Source of the DNA: Pseudogulbenkiania subflava DSM 22618
GTDB taxonomy: Bacteria > Pseudomonadota > Gammaproteobacteria > Burkholderiales > Chromobacteriaceae
NCBI RefSeq assembly: GCF_900177275.1
Contig: NZ_FXAG01000021.1
Location: 1 to 64,000 of the forward strand
DNA length: 64,000 nucleotides
Reading direction: 5' to 3'
Position numbers and translations under genes: made by a program. The number at the start of each line of letters is the position of its first letter. Position 1 is the stretch's first letter. Below, in pieces: positions 18,510 to 27,927 of this stretch. Under the pieces are notes generated by a model. The model ran no database searches. It was not told the origin of the DNA and saw nothing but the letters and a program-made list of their open reading frames with translations.

Positions 18510-19643
18510 TTAGAAGCTGTGCTTCATCCCGATACCGAAGGCTTGCGGGTTGGAGCCGGCGCCCAGCGAAGCCGTGGCAATACCGTTCACGCCAAAGTTG
18601 ACGTTTTGACGGCTGTTGTTGGTGATCTTGGTGCCATAGGCGTAGAGCTGGGTGCGCTTCGACAGGTCGTAGGTGCCAGCCAGAACCCATTGCTTGGCCT
18701 TGTAGTCGTCCTCGTTACCGTCGGTGGCATGCTTCAATGCGCCCACTTCGCTATAGGAGAGTTTGATGGCTGCTGCGCCGAATTCCTGGCCGACCATTAC
18801 AGTCCAGTCATCCTGCTTCAGGTTGCTGCCACTGGTGGTGGAATCGAAGCGGCCCCACTCGTAGCCGGCACCGACGAAGGTACCGGTCGCGAATTTGTAG
18901 CCAGCGGTCAGCTTGTAGAAGTCGGTATCATCCCCGTTGGAGGTGGTGGCTGCCTTGTAATCACCTTTGTCATACTGGCGATCCCAGCCTGCGGCAACTT
19001 GCAGGCCGCCCAGGGTGTAGTTGCCGGCGATGGACAGGCGCTGAGCATTGGTGCGATCGCCGCTGGTGTCATTGGCACGGGTCTCGTCAACACCATAGGA
19101 CACGCCTGCCTTGAAGCCGGCAAAGGTCGGCGAGAAGTAGTGCACCGAGTTCTTCAGGCGGGTTTCACCGCGGCTGTAGATGGCGCCGCTGCCGACGTTA
19201 TCAGCGGTGGTGTTGATGCCGGCGTTGAGGCCGATGTCGGTCAGGCTCTTGTAGGCGGTGTCGTTGTTACCCAGGATGACCTTGCCGAAGTCGGCGCTTT
19301 CGATGCCAACGAAGCTGTTGCGGGTGGCAAACGTCGCGGTATTGCCATTCTCGTCGGTGCCGCCATTCTCGAAGTGGCGCAGACTTTGTTCAACCTGCCA
19401 GATCGCTTTCAGGCCATTGCCGAGGTCTTCGTTACCCTTGAAACCGATGCGGGAGTTCCCGTCGCTGATGCGGGTGGTGGCTTTGACGTCCTTGGCCGAG
19501 TCGGTTGCGCCGGTTGCTTTGACGGATTCGACGCCAGCACTGATGAAACCGTAGATGGTTACATCGGCCATGGCCGGAGCGGCAAACGCGCCGGCAACAA
19601 CGGCGGCGATCATGATTTGTTTGTTGGCAAACAGTTGTTTCAT
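18510..19643 (-). CDS. general outer-membrane porin (beta-proteobacterial type)
   Basis: A 377-residue porin with a signal peptide (MKQLFANKQIMIAAVVAGAFAAPAMA) and mature start DVTIYGFISAGVE, the usual first strand of the family. Repeated amphipathic strands follow (SRIGFKGNEDLGNGLKAIWQVE), and a C-terminal Phe (GMKHSF) serves as the BAM recognition signal. An in-frame start 15 codons upstream exists, but the ATG at 19643 begins the signal peptide and has an AAAGG upstream, so I use it. Probably a trimeric passive diffusion channel. It has its own terminator and a long upstream region, in keeping with regulated, strong expression. Confidence 0.93.
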   Translation of the reverse strand: MKQLFANKQIMIAAVVAGAFAAPAMADVTIYGFISAGVESVKATGATDSAKDVKATTRISDGNSRIGFKGNEDLGNGLKAIWQVEQSLRHFENGGTDENGNTATFATRNSFVGIESADFGKVILGNNDTAYKSLTDIGLNAGINTTADNVGSGAIYSRGETRLKNSVHYFSPTFAGFKAGVSYGVDETRANDTSGDRTNAQRLSIAGNYTLGGLQVAAGWDRQYDKGDYKAATTSNGDDTDFYKLTAGYKFATGTFVGAGYEWGRFDSTTSGSNLKQDDWTVMVGQEFGAAAIKLSYSEVGALKHATDGNEDDYKAKQWVLAGTYDLSKRTQLYAYGTKITNNSRQNVNFGVNGIATASLGAGSNPQAFGIGMKHSF

Positions 19644-20269
19644 TTGGCAATGACCTTTCTTATGGGTACTGCTGGTGGAAGTAAGCAAATGATCAGCTTT
19701 TTATTATTACGGTGGCCCCGTACCGGGATAACCAAGGAAACCTCATATGGTTTTCGCCGTCGTGTATTTGTAACAAACAATGCCGCTTTCGTGTCTTGAT
19801 CTGAAGTAAGGTAAAACGCCAGTTGACGAATGCCTTGTTTCTGTCATGTGGGCTGGGCTTGGAAAGGGATGAGGGTTAAGTGTGGCGGTATGCCAATAAA
19901 ACAGAAAATTTGCGGCATAAAATGCCAACGTCAATGGGTTTTCTTCTGTGGTTTTGTGGGGATGTCGCCACCCATCTGTGTGGTGAAATTGTGACGAATG
20001 AGTTTGTTTGATCGTTTTATGTGTTGTATTTTTGTCTTTTTTTCGCGAAAAAGTGTCGCATTTTTGCACGTGTGAGTTTTGTGCAACAGGCAATGAATTA
20101 AAGCAAGGTCGGCGCTTGGCCTGCGTAGGGGTCGACTAGGAGTGGCCGTTGGAAGTGGGGAACTGGAGAGGATAGTCCAAAAGCAGCTTCTGGCCATTGG
20201 GAAAGCCCGAAGCTGGTTTTGGCCGATAGTGTGGTGTTGACCGGGGAGTGGTCGGGTTTTACGAAGGGG
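19644..20269. other. A+T-rich intergenic region upstream of the porin gene
   Basis: About 625 nt with visibly lower G+C than the surroundings. It separates the porin gene from the DUF3579 gene, both on the minus strand. It contains homopolymer stretches (for example TTTTTTT near 20038) and no ORF with convincing codon use. It presumably holds the porin promoter and regulator sites, but I could not identify a confident promoter. Confidence 0.5.
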
Positions 20270-20584
20270 TCAGGCGAGAAATTTGTTGGGGTAGACCTCG
20301 TCGATCAGGGTGCGGCAATCGACGACGCGTAAATCATTGTCTTTGGCGAAATCCAGCAGGAACTGAAACACGGCTGGGTCGATCTTTTCCAGCTTCTTGT
20401 CGACCGCCACACAGCGTACTCCTTCGAGCAACATCGGGCGCACATACGCGTGGTAAGCCAGTTTCTGATTGTCGCCAAAGGAGGCCAGGATGCCGGAGAG
20501 GCGTTCGGCCCAGTCGCTCGGGCGGAAGGTACGTCCTTCAGAGGTGAGGCCCTGAATGACGATTTCATATGGGTTACAGATCAT
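20270..20584 (-). CDS. DUF3579 domain-containing protein
   Basis: A 104-residue cytoplasmic protein whose opening MICNPYEIVIQGLTSEGRTFRPSDWAERLSG matches the DUF3579 family of Betaproteobacteria. It continues with an HAYVRPM ... GVRCVAVDKKL core and a helical C-terminus (FLLDFAKDNDLRVVDCR). The function is unknown. No operon partner is evident; dinG lies 125 nt upstream and also reads on the minus strand. Confidence is in the family assignment, not in any role. Confidence 0.85.
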   Translation of the reverse strand: MICNPYEIVIQGLTSEGRTFRPSDWAERLSGILASFGDNQKLAYHAYVRPMLLEGVRCVAVDKKLEKIDPAVFQFLLDFAKDNDLRVVDCRTLIDEVYPNKFLA

Positions 20585-20709
20585 AGTGATGGACCGGAGG
20601 AGTACTTGTTCTGTGTAGTCTCTCGAATCCCGGCCTATGGTGCTATTGGTGTTTTACCCATTTCGCCGGGGGTGTGCACTCGAGGGTTTGCCCGCATTCT
20701 ACCCCAAAA

Positions 20710-22836
20710 CTAGATGCGCTTGAACGGCGGCAATGAGGCCAGCAGCTTCTTGCCGTAGCTCTGGCGCATCAGTCGGTTGTCCAGGATGGTGACCCGCCCG
20801 TAGTCTTGTTCGGTGCGAATCAGCCGGCCGACCGCCTGGATCAATTTGATCGACGCTTCCGGCACGGTGATCTCGATGAACGGGTTGCCACCTCGCTTCT
20901 CGATCCAGCGCGACAGGGTGCGGCCGACCGGGTCATCCGGCATGGCGAAGGGTAGCTTGGCGATGATCACGTGTACACAACTCTCGCCGGGCAGGTCCAG
21001 TCCTTCCGAAAATGAATCAAGGCCGAAAATGACGCTCGCTTCACCTTGCTTGAGGCGTTCATGGTGTTGCTCCAAAAGCCGGCTCTTGGGCAGTTCGCCC
21101 TGGATCAGCAGTCGTTCGCGCAGTCCTGCCGGTACGGCGGCCGCGACTTCCTGCATCTGCTTGCGTGAGGAGAACAGCACCAGCGAGCCGAGTGGTTCGG
21201 TCACGTCGATCAGGCGCGGCAGCCATTCGACGATCTCCCGGGTATGGGCGGCAGGGTCCTTGGGAGAGGCCACCATGGGCGGAAGGTACAACTCCCCTTG
21301 CTCCTGGAAGCTGAATGGCGAATCGAGGGCGACGCAACTGACATCGGGCAGCCATTTGAGGCCGGTTTGCGATAGCAGCAGATCGAATTCACCTAGCGAG
21401 CGCAGCGTGGCCGAGGTCAACAGGGCGCCGGCGGCGCGGCGCCACAGGGTGCCGGCGAGGCTCGCAGCGGCACTGACCGGCGAGGCGCTGAACAGGTAGT
21501 CGCCTTTGCCCTCGGTGCGCCGGGTAATCCACTTGGCGATCGGCGGTGCGTTCTCGTCGGGGGTCTTCTCGAACAGATCCCACACCGCCATCAGCTGTTC
21601 TGAACGGCCGATCAGAAAGCCCAGGTCGCTGCTGAGCTTGTCGACCAACCCTGCCTCGCTGCCCTTGTCCTTGCGCGCATCGGCCAGCGCGTCGTTCATC
21701 GACGTCAGGTGCTTGTAGACCATCCGTGCCGACATGGCGAGGTTGGCTGCGGGCACGGTGAAGCGCTCGGGGAGGATGCCGTCGTCGATCAGCCAGGTCG
21801 GTTCCAGATTGTCGCTGCTGGCCGCCAGCGCCTCTTCGCCTTCCAACAGCCATAGCCATTCGGTCAGCGTCTCCATGCAGGCGCCGGCGGCCTCGATGGC
21901 ATTGCCCGCCAGTTCGCTCTTGTTGGTCAGACTGTCGACCCGGGTGGCGACGGCGGCGACTTTTTCCAGCCAGAACATGGCCTGCGCCAGCGAGTGTTCT
22001 GCGGAGAATTGGTTGACCGCCTTCTTGGCCAGGTGATGCGCTTCATCGATGCAGTAGAAACTGTCGTCCGGGGCAGGGAGGATAACCCCGCCTCCCATGG
22101 CGACGTCGGCGAGCATCAGGTCATGGTTGGCGACCACGACATCCACCGTTTCCAGGGTTTCGCGGGCGAGATAAAACGGGCATTCGGGACGGTTCGGGCA
22201 CGCGGCCTTGAGGCAGCTGTGCCGGTCATTGGTGACGCGGCTCCATAGGCCGTCTTCGACGACCTCTTGCCAGGTATCCCGATCACCGTTCCAGCGCCGG
22301 TAATAGAATTCATCGGCCATCTGGCGCAAAGTTTCCAACTCCTCTGCCTGCGGCTTGCGGTCCCAGAGGGCCAGCTCCGGTTCCGGTGCCAGCAATTGGC
22401 CTTGTGCCGAGTTTGCCGTCAACTGATAGAGTCGGTGAGGGCAAAGATAGCGCCCGCGCCCCTTGGCCAGGGCAAAGGTGAGCGGCAGCCCGCTGTTCTC
22501 CACCACGAAGGGCAGGTCTCGGTTGACGAGCTGTTCCTGCAGCGCAACGGTGGCGCTGGTGACCACCAGCTTCTTGCCGCGCGCGCGCGCCATGACGCCG
22601 CCTGCCAGAAGGTAAGCGAGGCTCTTGCCGACACCGGTCGGCCCTTCCACCACGATGATGCTTTCCCCCCCGCGCTCGGGCAGCTCATCTCCTTCCTTGT
22701 TCTTGCTGCGCGAGAAGGCGTTGGCGATTTCGGCCAACATGCGGCGCTGGGCATTGCGTGGGCGGAAGCCGGGCAGGTTGTCGGCAATGGTGCGGTAGTG
22801 GTCGCGAATGGCGTCTTTTTCGGCATCGGTCAGCAT
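20710..22836 (-). CDS. dinG: ATP-dependent DNA helicase, DinG family
   Basis: A superfamily 2 iron-sulfur helicase (XPD-like) that unwinds DNA 5' to 3' and helps clear R-loops and damage-induced structures. The 708-residue product has Walker A EGPTGVGKS, the four-cysteine cluster region (YLCPHR ... SCLKAACPNRPECPF), DEAH box IDEAHH, and the C-terminal motifs GLDSFSEGLDLPGE and QAVGRLIRTEQDYG. Length agrees with E. coli DinG. SOS control is known in E. coli; I see no obvious LexA box here. Confidence 0.94.
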   Translation of the reverse strand: MLTDAEKDAIRDHYRTIADNLPGFRPRNAQRRMLAEIANAFSRSKNKEGDELPERGGESIIVVEGPTGVGKSLAYLLAGGVMARARGKKLVVTSATVALQEQLVNRDLPFVVENSGLPLTFALAKGRGRYLCPHRLYQLTANSAQGQLLAPEPELALWDRKPQAEELETLRQMADEFYYRRWNGDRDTWQEVVEDGLWSRVTNDRHSCLKAACPNRPECPFYLARETLETVDVVVANHDLMLADVAMGGGVILPAPDDSFYCIDEAHHLAKKAVNQFSAEHSLAQAMFWLEKVAAVATRVDSLTNKSELAGNAIEAAGACMETLTEWLWLLEGEEALAASSDNLEPTWLIDDGILPERFTVPAANLAMSARMVYKHLTSMNDALADARKDKGSEAGLVDKLSSDLGFLIGRSEQLMAVWDLFEKTPDENAPPIAKWITRRTEGKGDYLFSASPVSAAASLAGTLWRRAAGALLTSATLRSLGEFDLLLSQTGLKWLPDVSCVALDSPFSFQEQGELYLPPMVASPKDPAAHTREIVEWLPRLIDVTEPLGSLVLFSSRKQMQEVAAAVPAGLRERLLIQGELPKSRLLEQHHERLKQGEASVIFGLDSFSEGLDLPGESCVHVIIAKLPFAMPDDPVGRTLSRWIEKRGGNPFIEITVPEASIKLIQAVGRLIRTEQDYGRVTILDNRLMRQSYGKKLLASLPPFKRI

Positions 22837-22987
22837 GGGTCGGATTTTACCCGAAGGGGGGATTGTGCGCCCGCATCAATGACGCCCCGTCGTCTGCAAG
22901 CTAGGATGAGGGCAAAACTAGCATGCGAACAGAATGTCGTACTGGCAGGGAGTCAGCGTCATCGCGCTGAGTCGGGAGGGAAGGGAA

Positions 22988-24946
22988 ATGACACCCGTGA
23001 GCCGAGTACTGGTGGTGAGCGACGATGCCAAATGGCAGGCAGAGGTGTTGACGGGGCTGGGGGCCGCGGCCGTGCAGCTGGAAAACCCCTTCGGACTCAC
23101 CTTTCTCGGGGTGGTCCAACTGGGTGAGGCCATGGAGAGGGTGGCGGCTGACGGGGATATTCAAATCGTCCTGATCGACAAGCTGCTGCACGAGAAAGGG
23201 CTCGCCCAGCCGGCGGTGCAACTGGCCAACCGGATCAACGCCTTCCGTCCCGAATTGTCGCTGTACATCCTGCTGGTGGACGATGACCAAAAGCTGTTGG
23301 TCGAGGAGATGGCCAGTCATGCCGTGGATGGCTATTTTTACCGGGATGAACTCGACTTCAGCGGTTGGTTCCGGATTCTGACGGCCGAGTTGGCCGAGAA
23401 ATCAGCTACGCCGTTCTACGACAGGCTGAGGCAGTACGTACGGATGGCCAAGGATTCCTGGCATACTCCGGGGCATTCCGGTGGCGATTCGCTGAAAGGC
23501 AGTCCATGGGTGGGGGATTTTTACGAATTCGTCGGCGAGAATATGCTGCGGGCCGATTTGTCGGTGTCGGTGCCCATGCTCGATTCGCTGCTGCATCCGA
23601 CCGGAGTGATCGCCGAGTCGCAGGCGCTGGCCGCCAAGGCATTCGGTGCGCGCAAGACCTATTTCGCCACCAATGGCACATCGACATCCAATAAGGTCAT
23701 TTTCCAGACTTTGTTGACGCCGGGCGCGACGCTGCTGCTGGATCGCAACTGCCACAAGTCGGTGCATCACGGTGTGATCCTGTCTGGGGCACGCCCGGTC
23801 TATCTCGATTCCTCTATCAATCCCAGGTACGGCATTTTCGGGCCGGTGTCGAAAGCCACCCTGTTTGCCGCCATCGAGGCACACCCGGAAGCACGGGTAT
23901 TGATCCTGACCTCGTGCACTTACGATGGACTGCGCTACGATCTCGAGCCGATCGTCGAGGCGGCTCACGCCAAGGGTATAAAGGTTGTCGTGGACGAGGC
24001 GTGGTATGGTTTTGCCCGCTTCCATCCGGAACTTCGGCCCACCGCGCTGGAGGCGGGGGCGGATTATGTCACGCAAAGCACGCACAAGGTGCTGTCGGCC
24101 TTTTCGCAGGCGGGCATGATTCATGTCAACGACCCCGACTTCGATGAGCATCTGTTTCGAGAAAACTTCAATATGCATGCTTCGACCAGCCCCCAGTACA
24201 ACCTGATTGCCAGCCTCGACGTGGCGCGCAAGCAGGCGGTGATGGAGGGGTATCGGTTGCTGGAGCGTACCTTGAGGCTGGCCCAGGAGCTGAGGCAGAA
24301 GATCGATTCAACCGGGGTATTTCGCGTGCTGGAGCTGGAGGACCTGCTCCCGGAGGAGGTGCGGGAGGATGGTATCCGGCTCGATCCGACCAAGCTTACG
24401 ATCGATATCACCGGCTCCGGCTTCAGTGCTGATGAATTGCAGCAGGCGCTGTTCGAGCGCTACAACATCCAGGTGGAGAAGTCGACGTTCAGCACGGTCA
24501 CGCTGTTGTTGACCATCGGCACCACGCGCAGCAAGGTGTCGCGGCTGCACGATGCCATGCTGCGGCTGGCCAAGGAAAGGCGGCCGCGGCACGTGGCGCG
24601 ACGTCTGCCGGAAATACCCCATTTCAGCCGGCTGGCGTGCCTGCCACGAGATGCCTTTTATGAAGAAGGGGAACGACTGCCCTTACTGGATGATGAAGGT
24701 CTGCCGAATAGCGAGCTGGTGGGAAGGGTGTGCTGTGATCAGATCGTTCCTTATCCGCCGGGGATTCCGGTGCTGGTGCCGGGCCAGGTGATTGACGAGA
24801 GCATCCTGTCTTACCTGGCCCGCCTGCAAAAGGCACAAAAAACCATAGAAATGCATGGGTTGGCAGAAGACGCTGGTGATTGCGTGGTGCGGGTTCTCAG
24901 TTCGGCAGAGTTTTTGCAATTGCCGAGCAGAATATTGTTCAGCTGA
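22988..24946 (+). CDS. PLP-dependent Orn/Lys/Arg decarboxylase
   Basis: A 652-residue fold-type I decarboxylase. It has an N-terminal receiver-like wing domain (about 1-125, VSRVLVVSDDAKW), the PLP-binding core with HTPGHSGGDSLKGSP, DEAWYGFARFHP and the Schiff-base Lys in STHKVLSAFSQ, and a C-terminal domain. It releases CO2 from a basic amino acid to give a polyamine or cadaverine; substrate choice cannot be decided from sequence. ATG 22934 is in frame, but ATG 22988 follows a strong GGGAGGGAAGGGAA, so I choose it. The next gene is argF, which hints at arginine or ornithine metabolism. It is shorter than the inducible E. coli enzymes (over 700 residues). Confidence 0.88.
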   Translation: MTPVSRVLVVSDDAKWQAEVLTGLGAAAVQLENPFGLTFLGVVQLGEAMERVAADGDIQIVLIDKLLHEKGLAQPAVQLANRINAFRPELSLYILLVDDDQKLLVEEMASHAVDGYFYRDELDFSGWFRILTAELAEKSATPFYDRLRQYVRMAKDSWHTPGHSGGDSLKGSPWVGDFYEFVGENMLRADLSVSVPMLDSLLHPTGVIAESQALAAKAFGARKTYFATNGTSTSNKVIFQTLLTPGATLLLDRNCHKSVHHGVILSGARPVYLDSSINPRYGIFGPVSKATLFAAIEAHPEARVLILTSCTYDGLRYDLEPIVEAAHAKGIKVVVDEAWYGFARFHPELRPTALEAGADYVTQSTHKVLSAFSQAGMIHVNDPDFDEHLFRENFNMHASTSPQYNLIASLDVARKQAVMEGYRLLERTLRLAQELRQKIDSTGVFRVLELEDLLPEEVREDGIRLDPTKLTIDITGSGFSADELQQALFERYNIQVEKSTFSTVTLLLTIGTTRSKVSRLHDAMLRLAKERRPRHVARRLPEIPHFSRLACLPRDAFYEEGERLPLLDDEGLPNSELVGRVCCDQIVPYPPGIPVLVPGQVIDESILSYLARLQKAQKTIEMHGLAEDAGDCVVRVLSSAEFLQLPSRILFS

Positions 24947-25126
24947 TTGCTTGCCAGTCCGACCGATTTCCGATAAATATAAGGTTTGTCGCATTTGTGT
25001 AAGTTTTTGGCCGATTGGCCGCATTTTGCGACATCCCGATGTACCGATAATTTTGCAACCAGCGTGTAGTACGTGCCGCCGCGCAAGACTTCCGGGCCCG
25101 GCGGCCATTTATTTTGGATTGTGACC

Positions 25127-26050
25127 ATGACGCAAGTAAGACATTACCTGCAATTCAGTGACCTGAACCGCGATGATTACCAATACCTCTTCCAGCGTGC
25201 CCAGGTACTGAAGCGACGACATGGCTCCGGTGAGCTGTACCGCCCGCTGGTAGGCAAGGTGATGTCGATGGTGTTCGAGAAGAACTCCACGCGTACCCGG
25301 GTGTCGTTCGAAGCCGGCATGTCCCAGTTGGGCGGCCACGCCATGTTCCTCGATGCCAACACGTCGCAGCTGGGGCGCGGCGAGCCGATCGAGGATACGG
25401 CACGGGTGCTGTCGCGCATGAGCGATATCATCATGATCCGCACCTTCGAACAATCCAATGTCGAGCGTCTGGCCGCCAACTCGCGCGTGCCAGTGATCAA
25501 TGGGCTGACCAACGAGTATCACCCGTGCCAGATACTGGCAGACATCCTGACCTTTATCGAGCATCGCGGTCCGATCAAGGGCAAGACCGTGGCTTGGGTG
25601 GGCGACGGTAACAATATGTGCCGTACCTGGCTGCAGGCCGCCAAACTGCTCGATTTCAAGCTCAAGGTGGCGACGCCGGTAGGCTACGAGTTGAAGACCC
25701 TCGATGGCCAGCATTACGGTCCCGAGCATTTCGAGCCGGGCCATAGCGCCGAGCGTGCCGTGGCTGGAGCCGATCTGGTGACCACCGACGTGTTTACCAG
25801 CATGGGCTTCGAGGCGGAGTCTGTGGCGCGCATGGAAGCCTTCCGCAACTATCAGATCACCGCCGGTTTGATGAAGCACGCCAAGCCGGATGCCCTGTTC
25901 ATGCACTGCCTGCCAGCCCACCGTGGTGAAGAGGTTGCCGCCGACGTGATTGATGGTCCGCAAAGCGTGGTGTGGGACGAAGCGGAAAATCGTATGCACG
26001 GACAAAAAGCCCTAATAGAATATCTCCTGCTGGGTCGTGTAGACGACTAA
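25127..26050 (+). CDS. argF: ornithine carbamoyltransferase
   Basis: Catalyses carbamoyl phosphate plus ornithine to citrulline, the sixth step of arginine biosynthesis. The 307-residue product carries the carbamoyl-phosphate loop FEKNSTRTRVSFE, EPIEDTARVLSRM, the ornithine-side HPCQILAD, and the HCLPAHRGEEV loop. An in-frame start further upstream adds unrelated residues; ATG 25127 gives the family N-terminus. argG, the next enzyme in the pathway, follows after a structured 250-nt gap. Catabolic use (with the upstream decarboxylase) is possible but less likely given the adjacent argG. Confidence 0.95.
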   Translation: MTQVRHYLQFSDLNRDDYQYLFQRAQVLKRRHGSGELYRPLVGKVMSMVFEKNSTRTRVSFEAGMSQLGGHAMFLDANTSQLGRGEPIEDTARVLSRMSDIIMIRTFEQSNVERLAANSRVPVINGLTNEYHPCQILADILTFIEHRGPIKGKTVAWVGDGNNMCRTWLQAAKLLDFKLKVATPVGYELKTLDGQHYGPEHFEPGHSAERAVAGADLVTTDVFTSMGFEAESVARMEAFRNYQITAGLMKHAKPDALFMHCLPAHRGEEVAADVIDGPQSVVWDEAENRMHGQKALIEYLLLGRVDD

Positions 26051-26053
26051 AGA

Positions 26054-26252
26054 GCCTATTTCATTAGGCGGCTGCGCCTTCACATCTTGAGCGCCGACGG
26101 ACTGCGTGCGAATCGATCGCTGAGCAAACCGAAGATTTGCACGGGTGGATTCACTCAGCGATTCGGAATCCTCATGTACTTTGTGTACATTCCGGTTCCT
26201 CTGCCCCGGCGGCGCTCGATCTGCTTTGGCTCGCTCGCCTACTGAAATAGGC
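26054..26252 (+). ncRNA. structured intergenic element / candidate argG leader
   Basis: Nested inverted repeats fill the gap between argF and argG. GCCTATTTCATTAGGCG (26054-26070) pairs with 26236-26252 (16 of 17). GAGCGCCG (26089-26096) pairs with 26210-26217. 26109-26124 pairs with 26154-26165 with a 3-nt bulge. ATGTAC (26174-26179) pairs with GTACAT (26185-26190), extended by CGGA/TCCG. Each outer arm is also a small hairpin of its own (GCCTA...TAGGC), allowing alternative folds. It ends 48 nt before the argG ATG. It may be a structured leader RNA or a member of a dispersed intergenic repeat family; no known riboswitch consensus was recognised. Confidence 0.5.
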
Positions 26253-26300
26253 CTACATTCCTGCAATGGAACTCTGAACATTTCGCCGAAAGAAAACGTA

Positions 26301-27521
26301 ATGTCTGACATTAAAAAAGTAGTGCTGGCCTATTCGGGCGGCCTGGATACTTCCGTCATCCTCAAGTGGTTGCAAGATACCTACCAGTGTGAAGTGGTGA
26401 CCTTCACTGCCGACATCGGCCAGGGTGAGGAAGTCGAACCGGCACGCAAGAAAGCTGTGGCACTGGGCATCAAGCCGGAAAACATCTTCATCGACGACCT
26501 GCGCGAAGAGTTCGTGCGCGATTTCGTGTTCCCGATGTTCCGCGCCAACGCCATCTACGAGGGCGAGTACCTGCTGGGCACTTCGATCGCCCGTCCGCTG
26601 ATCGCCAAGCGCCAGATCGAGATCGCCAACCAGACCGGTGCCGATGCGGTATCGCACGGCGCCACCGGCAAGGGCAACGACCAAGTGCGTTTCGAGCTGG
26701 GCTACTACGCGCTGAAACCGGACGTCAAAGTGATCGCCCCGTGGCGCGAGTGGGACCTGCTGTCGCGCGAGAAGCTCCTGGCCTACGCCGAGAAGAACGG
26801 CATCGACATCACCAAGAAGAAGAGCGGTGGCAGCCCGTACTCGATGGACGCCAACCTGCTGCACATCTCCTACGAAGGCACCGTGCTGGAAAACCCGGCC
26901 GCCGAGCCGGAAGAAGATATGTGGCTGTGGACCGTGTCGCCGGAGAATGCTCCGGACCAGGCCGAATACGTCGAATTCGAATACAAGAACGGTGATATCG
27001 CCGCCATCAACGGTGTGCAGATGAGCCCGGCCCAGGTGCTGACTGAACTGAACCGCCTCGGCGGCAAGCACGGCATCGGCCGTCTCGACATCGTGGAAAA
27101 CCGCTATGTCGGTATGAAGTCGCGCGGCTGCTACGAAACCCCGGGTGGCACCATCATGATGAAGGCGCACCGCGCCATCGAATCGATCACGCTGGACCGC
27201 GAAGTGGCTCACCTCAAGGACGAGCTGATCGCCAAGTACGCCAGCCTGATCTACAACGGCTACTGGTGGAGCCCGGAGCGCAAGATGATGCAGAGCATGA
27301 TCGACGCTTCGCAGGCTACCGTGAACGGCTGGGTGCGCCTGAAGCTGTACAAGGGCAACGTGATCGTGGTGGGCCGCGATTCGAAGACCGATTCGCTGTT
27401 CGACCCGAACATTGCGACCTTCGATGAAGACTTCGGTGCCTACAACCACGCGGATGCCGCCGGCTTCATCCGTTTGAATTCGCTGCGCATGCGCATTGCC
27501 GCCAAGCTGTACAACAAGTAA
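26301..27521 (+). CDS. argG: argininosuccinate synthase
   Basis: Joins citrulline and aspartate with ATP to give argininosuccinate. The 406-residue product has the N-type PP-loop [10 protein letters not shown] (residues 9-18), [26 protein letters not shown] and the C-terminal tetramer helix. The frame is open for 52 codons upstream of the true start, through the structured leader; [14 protein letters not shown] at 26301 is the conserved N-terminus. It follows argF, and a strong terminator closes the unit. Confidence 0.97.
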   Translation: MSDIKKVVLAYSGGLDTSVILKWLQDTYQCEVVTFTADIGQGEEVEPARKKAVALGIKPENIFIDDLREEFVRDFVFPMFRANAIYEGEYLLGTSIARPLIAKRQIEIANQTGADAVSHGATGKGNDQVRFELGYYALKPDVKVIAPWREWDLLSREKLLAYAEKNGIDITKKKSGGSPYSMDANLLHISYEGTVLENPAAEPEEDMWLWTVSPENAPDQAEYVEFEYKNGDIAAINGVQMSPAQVLTELNRLGGKHGIGRLDIVENRYVGMKSRGCYETPGGTIMMKAHRAIESITLDREVAHLKDELIAKYASLIYNGYWWSPERKMMQSMIDASQATVNGWVRLKLYKGNVIVVGRDSKTDSLFDPNIATFDEDFGAYNHADAAGFIRLNSLRMRIAAKLYNK

Positions 27522-27538
27522 CAGTGGCATGGCGATAC

Positions 27539-27570
27539 AAAAAACCGCACCCGGGTGGTGCGGTTTTTTT
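27539..27570 (+). terminator. intrinsic terminator of argG
   Basis: An A-run, CCGCACC/GGTGCGG stem with a 5-nt loop, then seven T. Confidence 0.87.
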
Positions 27571-27615
27571 ATGGGCTCCGTATAATGTCGGGGCTAAACA
27601 AATCAGGGACTTGCA

Positions 27616-27819
27616 ATGAGCGAAGAGCAGTTCACCAATATCTCGCTGGCCGTGTGTCTGACCGGTCTCGTGGTGTTCATCGGATTCATCATCTGGGATC
27701 TGGGCAAGAAGTCGGGCGCCGGCAAGTTCGGCACGGCGGTGCTGTTCCTGGTGCTGGGGCTGGGGGTTGGTGGCTTCATCTTCAAGAATGTCCTGGTGGA
27801 GTTTTTCATTCTGAAGTAG
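27616..27819 (+). CDS. small membrane protein, DUF2788 family
   Basis: A 67-residue protein with two hydrophobic helices (about 10-29 and 40-60) around the conserved motif IIWDLGKKSGAGKFGTAVLFLVLGLG, which is characteristic of DUF2788. The start codon follows an AGGGAC ribosome binding site. The function is unknown. It is flanked by terminators on both sides and is therefore a single-gene unit. Confidence 0.8.
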   Translation: MSEEQFTNISLAVCLTGLVVFIGFIIWDLGKKSGAGKFGTAVLFLVLGLGVGGFIFKNVLVEFFILK

Positions 27820-27859
27820 CCGACTGGGGTCGTGCGCTTGTAGTTGCTTGATTGATCAG

Positions 27860-27899
27860 AAAAATGCCGGCCTTTCCTGTTGGAAAGGCCGGCATTTTT
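27860..27899. terminator. bidirectional intrinsic terminator
   Basis: An 18-bp perfect stem (27860-27877 with 27882-27899) with loop TGTT, A-run on the left and T-run on the right. It lies between the DUF2788 gene and the convergent trpE. Confidence 0.9.
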
Positions 27900-27927
27900 T
27901 ATGCACGTGTGCGCGTATGGCGCCGGC

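Noticed and set aside
19743-20197. Two minus-strand ORFs (116 and 88 codons) in the A+T-rich gap upstream of the porin
   Set aside because: They have Lys-, His- and Thr-rich compositions unlike the neighbouring genes, no ribosome binding sites and no recognisable domains.
26145-26300. In-frame N-terminal extension of argG through the structured leader
   Set aside because: The extra 52 residues have no similarity to argininosuccinate synthase, whose conserved N-terminus starts at 26301.
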